Below are positions 1 through 4,333 of a DNA stretch of 9,831 bases, in pieces (positions within the stretch are counted from its first letter, which is position 1; every line of letters starts with the position of its first letter). The notes below the pieces were generated by a model that was not told where the DNA came from, did no database searches, and saw only the letters and a program-made list of their open reading frames with translations. Location of the stretch: the NCBI GenBank assembly GCA_027310535.1, contig DAIDAQ010000056.1, positions 1 through 9,831 of the forward strand, written 5' to 3'. The position numbers and the translations under genes are program-made. The DNA comes from Candidatus Micrarchaeaceae archaeon. Its GTDB lineage: Archaea > Micrarchaeota > Micrarchaeia > Micrarchaeales > Micrarchaeaceae.

Positions 1-2
1 GG

Positions 3-392
3 TATATGGTTGTGCACCCAGGCGGCACGGTGGGGTGGGTGGGGGACGTAAACCTGGTGCCGAGGGAGAAGCCGAAGATCGCCGCGGCGCTTGCCATGGC
101 CGGCGAATATCTGGGCAACAGGTTCATACTCACTGACACAGGGTCTAATCCCAAGCTGCAGAACTCCGGCCCCATACCGAGCGACCTGATACGGGCTGTA
201 AGGTCAGCGATAACCGTGCCTTACATAGTCGCAGGCGGAATCTCGACGGGCAGGGAGCTTACCGAGGCGTACAGGAGCGGCGCCGACATAGTGCAGGTCG
301 GAACCGCGTTCGAGATGGGCAATGCGGAGAAGCGTGCTGGGCTCTTCGCAAAGGTGGCGAAGGAGGAGGGCCTCAAGAAGCTCAGGAAGTAG
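3..392 (+). CDS. Geranylgeranylglyceryl-phosphate synthase, C-terminal part (5' end outside window)
   Basis: This is the C-terminal ~129 residues of a TIM-barrel prenyltransferase of the GGGP synthase/PcrB family. The family joins sn-glycerol-1-phosphate to geranylgeranyl diphosphate, the first committed step of archaeal ether-lipid synthesis. The reading frame is open to the left edge, so the start is not visible. Visible family marks are HPGGTVGWVGD, VPREKP, the phosphate-binding loop VAGGIST, and GADIVQVGT near the end. The segment that normally reads YLExGSG reads ILTDTGSN here, so the usual Tyr and Glu are replaced by Leu and Asp. The gene ends 4 nt before the RqcH-like start, suggesting co-transcription. 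Family assignment is firm; whether it prefers the usual substrates is less sure. Confidence 0.87.
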   Translation, partial: YMVVHPGGTVGWVGDVNLVPREKPKIAAALAMAGEYLGNRFILTDTGSNPKLQNSGPIPSDLIRAVRSAITVPYIVAGGISTGRELTEAYRSGADIVQVGTAFEMGNAEKRAGLFAKVAKEEGLKKLRK

Positions 393-396
393 TGCC

Positions 397-1437
397 ATGC
401 ACGAGATAACGCCGCTTGAGCTCTCGATCCTCGCCGGAGAGCTGGGAAGATACGAAGGGTTCAGGGTGGAAAAGTTCTACGAGACAGGGCCTGGCAGGTT
501 CAGGATAAAGCTTAAGGGGGAGGGCAGGGATGTCAACCTTGAATGCAGGCTCTGCAGGGAGATCGCCGCATCGCAGTACATCGAGAAGGCTGGGCAGCCG
601 ACGAGCTTCGCGATGGCGGTAAGGAGGCGCATAGAAGGCCTTGCAATCAGCGGAGTGCGCCAGCTCGGGAAGGACAGGATACTCGTCTTCAGCTTCGGGA
701 AGGGGGAGAAAGGCGCGTATGCCATCTTCGAGATGTTTGGCAGGGGCAACCTGATAATAACAGACAGCGCGATGAGGATAACACTGGCATACGTACAGCA
801 CGAGTTCAAGGACAGGTCGATAAAGGTGGGCGCGGCATACACCCCTCCCCGGCCTGCGGAAAGGAGGGGTGCTGGAAGCCTGATCTCAGTGATATCTGCG
901 GAGACCGATGCGGGCCCGCTGTACATAGAGGACGCACTGCTGAGGGAGGGGATAGAGCCGTCGATGAAGGCAGAGGGCGCCCACGGCGCAGCAGTGGAGA
1001 GGGCGGTACGCGCCATCTCTGCCATAAAAGGGGGGTGTGCGATCGTTTACCTGAAGGATGGGGAGGCGGTTGAGTATTCCCTTACCGAACTGAAGAGGTA
1101 CGAGGGGTTCGAGAGGAGGGATTTCGGCACGCTTGAGGAAGCGCTCTCATTCGCATACGAGATGGTAAATGAGCGGCAGGGGGAGAGCCCGGAAGCCAGG
1201 AGGATAGAAGCGAGCATAGAGAAGCAGAAGGCGCTCTCCGCGCTCGCCGTGAAGGAGGCAGGCGAGAGCAGGGAGATCGCCAAGCTCTTGTTCGAGCGGA
1301 TGGGTGAGATCAACAGGCTGGTAGAGACCGCGAGGGCAGGCAGGCGCATAACCCTCGTGGAGTTGCGTTCCCGCTTTCCCGATATAAAAATAAGTGATAT
1401 AAGCCTGAAGGATAAAACAGTAACTATAGAGGAATGA
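397..1437 (+). CDS. rqcH: RqcH/Rqc2-like NFACT protein, short form lacking NFACT-R
   Basis: This 346-aa protein matches the N-terminal half of the RqcH/Rqc2/NEMF family, which binds the 50S subunit carrying an obstructed nascent chain and recruits tRNA for C-terminal tailing. The NFACT-N domain covers about residues 1-180. It includes the conserved Asp93-Arg94 pair in GKDRIL and the block FEMFGRGNLIITD at about 111-123. A region of about 181-260 may hold the helix-hairpin-helix part, and a charged helix at about 265-312 looks like the first arm of the coiled coil. Family members are usually about 550-700 aa. This one stops just after the first coiled-coil arm, without the second arm or the NFACT-R (DUF814) domain, and RNase Z starts 9 nt later, so the missing part is not adjacent. 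I chose the ATG at 397, which begins MHEITPLEL like family N-termini. The frame is open further upstream to 322, but that stretch overlaps the GGGP synthase gene and encodes an arginine-rich sequence. Confidence 0.83.
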   Translation: MHEITPLELSILAGELGRYEGFRVEKFYETGPGRFRIKLKGEGRDVNLECRLCREIAASQYIEKAGQPTSFAMAVRRRIEGLAISGVRQLGKDRILVFSFGKGEKGAYAIFEMFGRGNLIITDSAMRITLAYVQHEFKDRSIKVGAAYTPPRPAERRGAGSLISVISAETDAGPLYIEDALLREGIEPSMKAEGAHGAAVERAVRAISAIKGGCAIVYLKDGEAVEYSLTELKRYEGFERRDFGTLEEALSFAYEMVNERQGESPEARRIEASIEKQKALSALAVKEAGESREIAKLLFERMGEINRLVETARAGRRITLVELRSRFPDIKISDISLKDKTVTIEE

Positions 1438-1446
1438 GATGCTGGC

Positions 1447-2334
1447 ATGGAGGTTGTATTCTTAGGCACTGCAGGTTCTGTGCCCACCAGGGAGCGTTCG
1501 CTCCCAAGCGTTGCGGTGGTCCACAACGGAAGGACGTACCTCCTCGACTGCGGGGAGGGGACCCAGAGGCAGTTCTTCCTCCATTCGCTGAACATCTCCA
1601 AGGTAGACTACATCTTCATCTCGCACGTACACGGCGATCACATCATAGGGATAGCAGGGCTGATAAGGACGCTTGCCATGAACAACAGGTCAAGGCCTCT
1701 CACGATATTCATCCCTGCAGGCTACGAGGAAAGCGCAAGGATGCTCATTGGCTTCGATAGGGCCGTCATAAGGTACCAGATAATCCTGAGGCCGATAAGG
1801 CAGGGGAAGCTCGTCGAAGTAGATGGCATCACGGTCGGCGCGTTCAGGCTCCTGCACTCTGTCCCTACCTACGGGTTCACCATAAAGGAGAACGACAGGC
1901 TGCGCTTTGACAAGGAGAAGTGCAGGAAGCTCGGAATAAAGGGTGAGATGTTTGCCGAGCTGGAGAAGGGGTGCGCCGTCAGGGTTGGCAGGAGGGTGAT
2001 CCGGATGTCCTCGGTCTCACATCTGCAGAAAGGCAAGAGGATCGCCTATATAACAGACACGAGGCCAGCTGCAGGCATACCGAAGGCGTGCCGCGATGTG
2101 GATCTCATGATCCATGAGGCTACTTACATGGCAGGCATGAGGCAATATGCAGTGGAGAGGGGGCATTCGACCTCTGCCGAGGCCGCGACGATGGCAAGGC
2201 GCGCGGGGGCGAAGGAGCTCGTGCTCTTCCACATAAGTGCAAGGTATAAAGATACTTCTGCTCTATTAGATGAGGCAAAGGCGGTCTTCAGGAACACAAG
2301 AGTTGCATACGACGGCATGAAGATAAGGATATAA
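1447..2334 (+). CDS. rnz: Ribonuclease Z (tRNA 3'-end endonuclease)
   Basis: This 295-aa metallo-beta-lactamase-fold enzyme has the usual length of short-form tRNase Z. It cuts pre-tRNA after the discriminator base so that CCA can be added. The zinc motif HVHGDH is at residues 60-65 (His60, His62, Asp64, His65). Further ligands are His137 in LLHSVPTYGF, Asp204 in ITDTRP, His240 in GHST and His262 in FHISARY. The HEATY block at 223-227 is also typical. The exosite arm lies at about 147-172, with GIKGEMF near the usual GxP-type loop. All expected catalytic residues are present. It starts 9 nt after the RqcH-like gene, with a weak GAGATG Shine-Dalgarno-like element before the ATG. It ends 4 nt before tRNA-Val on the same strand, so this enzyme probably shares a transcript with one of its own substrates. 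Confidence 0.95.
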   Translation: MEVVFLGTAGSVPTRERSLPSVAVVHNGRTYLLDCGEGTQRQFFLHSLNISKVDYIFISHVHGDHIIGIAGLIRTLAMNNRSRPLTIFIPAGYEESARMLIGFDRAVIRYQIILRPIRQGKLVEVDGITVGAFRLLHSVPTYGFTIKENDRLRFDKEKCRKLGIKGEMFAELEKGCAVRVGRRVIRMSSVSHLQKGKRIAYITDTRPAAGIPKACRDVDLMIHEATYMAGMRQYAVERGHSTSAEAATMARRAGAKELVLFHISARYKDTSALLDEAKAVFRNTRVAYDGMKIRI

Positions 2335-2338
2335 CAGC

Positions 2339-2410
2339 GGGCCTGTAGTCGAATGGTAAGACGTCACGTTGACAACGTGAAGAGCCGGAGTCCGATTCTC
2401 CGCGGGCCCA
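2339..2410 (+). tRNA. tRNA-Val (anticodon GAC)
   Basis: The 72-nt cloverleaf folds by hand. The acceptor stem GGGCCTG/CGGGCCC has one U-G pair, and U8-A9 follow. The D arm is 2348-2362 (GTC/GAC). The anticodon stem TCACG/CGTGA is perfect, with loop TTGACAA giving anticodon GAC at 2371-2373. The variable loop is AGAGC and the T stem CGGAG/CTCCG. The discriminator is A2410. CCA is not encoded (CCT follows). The T loop reads TCCGATT instead of the near-universal TTCRANN, so position 55 is C rather than U. No TATA box sits at the right distance upstream, so it may be co-transcribed with RNase Z. Its 3' end is duplicated at 4248-4260 and serves as the integration site of the adjacent element. There is no intron. 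Confidence 0.93.
2398..2410 (+). other. attL core: 3' end of tRNA-Val
   Basis: CTCCGCGGGCCCA covers the 3' strand of the T stem, the 3' acceptor strand and the discriminator base of tRNA-Val. An identical 13-bp copy at 4248-4260 lies next to the integrase gene. The core includes the palindromes CCGCGG and GGGCCC. The exact crossover point cannot be read from one copy of the locus. Confidence 0.75.
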
Positions 2411-2434
2411 CCTCATATTTACGACGACAAAATC

Positions 2435-2533
2435 AGGGTTCAGAATCCGAGAATCAGAGGCTTTCTTGGCCATCTTGAGCACCCAACTGCTTTTTGCATC
2501 GCTTGAAGGGCTTAAATAAGGAGAGGGTTCAGA
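2435..2533 (+). repeat. Direct repeat AGGGTTCAGA (2435-2444 and 2524-2533)
   Basis: Two perfect 10-bp copies flank the promoter of the TraB-like gene. The second lies between its TATA box and its start codon. A related string, GGGTTCGAAT, occurs at 4099-4108 just upstream of the integrase start. They could be operator sites or integrase arm-type sites, but chance is not excluded at this length. Confidence 0.3.
2507..2518 (+). promoter_or_regulatory. BRE/TATA promoter of the TraB-like gene
   Basis: AAGGGCTTAAATA-type sequence upstream of the 2541 start gives a purine-rich BRE followed by the TATA box CTTAAATA (2511-2518). The box centre is about 26 nt upstream of the ATG, so transcription should begin at or next to the start codon, giving a leaderless mRNA. 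This is the best-formed promoter in the element. Confidence 0.6.
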
Positions 2534-2540
2534 TAACTGT

Positions 2541-3188
2541 ATGGAAGACTCAAAAATAAGCTATCATGCATACATTATAGGAACAACACATTTGAGTGAT
2601 GTGAAAGTTACAAAAGAGTTAGAGGATGCAATAAAAAATAGTACAGATCGGATCATTGATAGCCCATCACAATCGAATCTTTTGACAGCAAAGAACATTC
2701 TATATGAACCTATTGCAATTATTGGATTGCTGATATATGATGCAATCTGCATTATGGCTTTTAAGATTCTGCACACTTCAGATACCACCTCTATGAACAA
2801 GCTCATAAAAAGAATAAATCCAACCATAAAAAGCCATTATAATGATGTTCCAGTGAATGAGTTAATAGGGGTTTTTCACAAAGTCTATAATTACCCAATA
2901 CAGATAGTCATTGTTGTAGTTCCAATTCTTATTTATGGATACGCTGTTCCCTATATCGGTGTGATATCCTTCATCATTTTGTGTCTTTTTTATTTTGCAT
3001 ATTTTGTACTAATGACTTTAGATTATAGGAATAAAACTGCGGCACAAAACACCCTGAAATTAATAAAGGAAAATGGAAGGGTTTTGATACAGTATGGAAG
3101 TTTGCATCGTACAGGGATTAAAAAGTACTTAGAAGATAACGGCATTGATGTGCTCAATATCGAATTAAAAGAAAATACCTATAGTTAG
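2541..3188 (+). CDS. Compact TraB/Tiki-superfamily-like membrane protein (element cargo)
   Basis: This 215-aa protein combines two halves of a TraB/PrgY-like fold around a hydrophobic centre. The first half starts with a strand and GTTH motif (YIIGTTHLS, residues 11-19). The last half reads as a TraB C-terminus: Arg163 in DYRNKTAAQ, then GSLH at 186-189 within YGSLHRTGIKKYLE. Two GX2H motifs define the Tiki/TraB/EreA/GumN metalloprotease-like superfamily. Likely membrane helices are at about 119-135 and 138-160, with a weaker hydrophobic stretch at 56-74. Ordinary TraB proteins are longer, with membrane helices after the domain rather than between the motifs. The gene is markedly AT-rich compared with all neighbours, and lies in the integrative element, so it is foreign. 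Enterococcal TraB/PrgY shut down pheromone signalling; an analogous role in interference or immunity here is conjecture. Confidence 0.6.
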   Translation: MEDSKISYHAYIIGTTHLSDVKVTKELEDAIKNSTDRIIDSPSQSNLLTAKNILYEPIAIIGLLIYDAICIMAFKILHTSDTTSMNKLIKRINPTIKSHYNDVPVNELIGVFHKVYNYPIQIVIVVVPILIYGYAVPYIGVISFIILCLFYFAYFVLMTLDYRNKTAAQNTLKLIKENGRVLIQYGSLHRTGIKKYLEDNGIDVLNIELKENTYS

Positions 3189-3202
3189 AAACAAAAGCAA
3201 AG

Positions 3203-3215
3203 ATAGCTATTTTTC
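3203..3215 (+). terminator. Possible T-tract terminator between convergent genes
   Basis: ATAGCTAT followed by a short T run (3210-3214) lies 15-26 nt after the TraB-like stop and just before the convergent integrase stop. Archaeal terminators are often simple T tracts, so this may end the cargo transcript. On the opposite strand, 3189-3202 reads as a T-rich stretch that could serve the integrase. Confidence 0.35.
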
Positions 3216-4083
3216 ATACCACTATACTTAACCTCTTTTTCAAAAGTGCAACCTCGCTCACCGCCAAACTATCTATCACGTCGTAAATCTCCTTCTTGTC
3301 GGTATTTATGTAGCGACTGGTAGTGCTCATGTCTCTATGTCTTGTGAAGCGAGAGGTTAGCACCACGTTGCCATTTGTAGTCCTTGCAAATCTCGTTATC
3401 GCATAGTGCCTCAGGCTGTGCGTCGTCAGTCTATGTAGCGCATGAGGCGACCTTCCATTCCGCTCCTCGCTCACGTTGTATTGGTCGTTCCCCAAGCCAG
3501 ATTCGTTCACGTACTCCCTGAAGAGCTTGCGCACATAGTCCACTTGCAGCCACGGCTCTGTCCTTCCGTAGCTGACTGTCTTTGCGTCGTGGTAGAAAAT
3601 ATAGCCCTGTGCCTGCTCTATCTGCTTTGAGTTGGCCTTTATGAACTCAAGAGTCTCCTTGAAGAGCGGCACTGGGATTATGAGGCTGTCGAGCTGCCGT
3701 GCCTTCTCCGTGCGGATTTTCAGCTCACGGCTCTCGAAGTCTATGTCGCTTATATTGACCTTCACTACCTCTCCCACCCTAAGGCCTAGCTCGGCTTGGA
3801 AGGTAAAGAGCAGCTTGTGCTTGGGGTTGTCTATGGCCCACATGAACTTCTTTAGCTCAATCTCGGTAAAGCCCTTGTTCAAGCTGCCGTATTTCGCTTC
3901 CTTCGGCCTCCTGAACCGCTTTAGGTAGTAATCCTTGATGTCAGTCCTCAGGTGCTCGATCTTGTCCTTTCCTAGCTCTGGCAGCCTCTCTAGCACCACA
4001 TCCCTAAGCTGCTTCTCTGGGATGGGACTGCCCTTGAACCCATGCCGATACTCAAATTCCAAGCGATTATTTGCACTACGCAT
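3214..4083 (-). CDS. Tyrosine recombinase/integrase
   Basis: This 289-aa phage-integrase-family enzyme probably moves the element in and out of tRNA-Val. The N-terminal ~70 residues should be the core-binding domain, and the catalytic domain follows. The catalytic set is complete: Arg102 in GLRVGEV, probable Lys127 in TEKARQ, His222 and Arg225 in HSLRH, His249 in TRHRD (usually GH), and the nucleophile Tyr258 in TTSRYIN. I chose ATG at 4081-4083 because a GGTGG Shine-Dalgarno-like element lies 7-11 nt upstream. The frame stays open to another ATG at 4165-4167, adding 28 residues that look unlike a core-binding domain and overlap a GC-rich hairpin. The gene is uninterrupted by the att site, so it stays expressible after integration. 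It converges on the TraB-like gene. By eye its base composition lies between cargo and host. Confidence 0.9.
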   Translation of the reverse strand: MRSANNRLEFEYRHGFKGSPIPEKQLRDVVLERLPELGKDKIEHLRTDIKDYYLKRFRRPKEAKYGSLNKGFTEIELKKFMWAIDNPKHKLLFTFQAELGLRVGEVVKVNISDIDFESRELKIRTEKARQLDSLIIPVPLFKETLEFIKANSKQIEQAQGYIFYHDAKTVSYGRTEPWLQVDYVRKLFREYVNESGLGNDQYNVSEERNGRSPHALHRLTTHSLRHYAITRFARTTNGNVVLTSRFTRHRDMSTTSRYINTDKKEIYDVIDSLAVSEVALLKKRLSIVV

Positions 4084-4149
4084 AACAACCACCAAAATGG
4101 GTTCGAATGTCCCTTTTGGGTGCCACCCCGCGCCCAGGAGTCGCACCCT

Positions 4150-4247
4150 CTCCACGCTCGGGCACAAGGCCCTCGCTTGAGCTCGTGATAGCGTTGTAAG
4201 GCTTGCATGCGCATGGGGAGCGAGGCCCGAATGGGCCGAGCGTGGAG
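4150..4247. repeat. GC-rich imperfect inverted repeat beside attR
   Basis: A perfect 12-bp inverted repeat, CTCCACGCTCGG (4150-4161) and CCGAGCGTGGAG (4236-4247), encloses a second 7-bp stem, CCTCGCT (4171-4177) with AGCGAGG (4219-4225). The right arm also contains a local hairpin GGCCC-GAAT-GGGCC (4224-4237) that competes with the long fold. The stretch is much richer in G+C than the AT-rich DNA just to its right (4261-4325). It could be a structured RNA, a leader of the integrase mRNA on the minus strand, or DNA structure used in recombination. I do not recognise a known RNA family, and no protein is supported in 4084-4333. Confidence 0.45.
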
Positions 4248-4260
4248 CTCCGCGGGCCCA
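4248..4260 (+). other. attR core: 13-bp copy of the tRNA-Val 3' end
   Basis: CTCCGCGGGCCCA repeats positions 2398-2410 exactly. Upstream of the core, CCGAG at 4236-4240 stands where CGGAG stands in the tRNA T stem, a weaker extension. Composition changes abruptly to AT-rich after 4260, consistent with the element boundary. Confidence 0.75.
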
Positions 4261-4283
4261 TTATGTGAGGAAACACAATAAAC

Positions 4284-4299
4284 CTATAGATAATAAAAA
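4284..4299 (+). promoter_or_regulatory. TATA-like promoter of the surface-protein gene
   Basis: CTATAGATAATAAAAA contains overlapping TATA-like strings 35-50 nt upstream of the ATG at 4334. Initiation about 26 nt downstream would give a short or nearly absent leader. It lies right of attR, so it is probably part of the original chromosome and was not displaced by the element. Confidence 0.45.
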
Positions 4300-4333
4300 C
4301 TTTGGCAGTAATATGCACTAACTAAATGGTTGA

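Larger units (their letters stand above)
2398..4260. mobile_element. Mini integrative element in tRNA-Val, about 1.86 kb
   Basis: The stretch is bounded by 13-bp direct repeats: CTCCGCGGGCCCA at the 3' end of tRNA-Val, and again at 4248-4260. It holds a tyrosine recombinase whose start is about 165 bp from the right repeat. This is the classic layout of a tRNA-targeting archaeal integrative element whose integrase is not split by integration (pNOB8-type rather than SSV-type). The only other gene encodes a TraB/Tiki-like membrane protein. There is no replication, partition, conjugation or capsid gene, so it is either the remnant of a larger element or a minimal or satellite element. The cargo gene is far richer in A+T than the host genes, and the integrase is intermediate. 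After integration the tRNA gene stays complete. Confidence 0.8.

Noticed and set aside
322..396. Upstream extension of the RqcH-like gene
   Set aside because: It lies entirely over the end of the GGGP synthase gene, encodes a low-complexity Arg/Ser stretch, and family N-termini match MHEITPLEL at 397.
4098..4125. tRNA-like 3' end: GGGTTCGAAT followed by GGGTGCCACC
   Set aside because: The T stem does not pair as 5 bp around a 7-nt loop, and no matching acceptor, D or anticodon arm lies upstream. It is the upstream region of the integrase gene.
4081..4167. Longer integrase beginning at ATG 4165-4167 (317 aa)
   Set aside because: The extra 28 residues do not resemble a core-binding domain and lie in the GC-rich hairpin region, while ATG 4083 has a suitable Shine-Dalgarno-like element. 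Not fully excluded.
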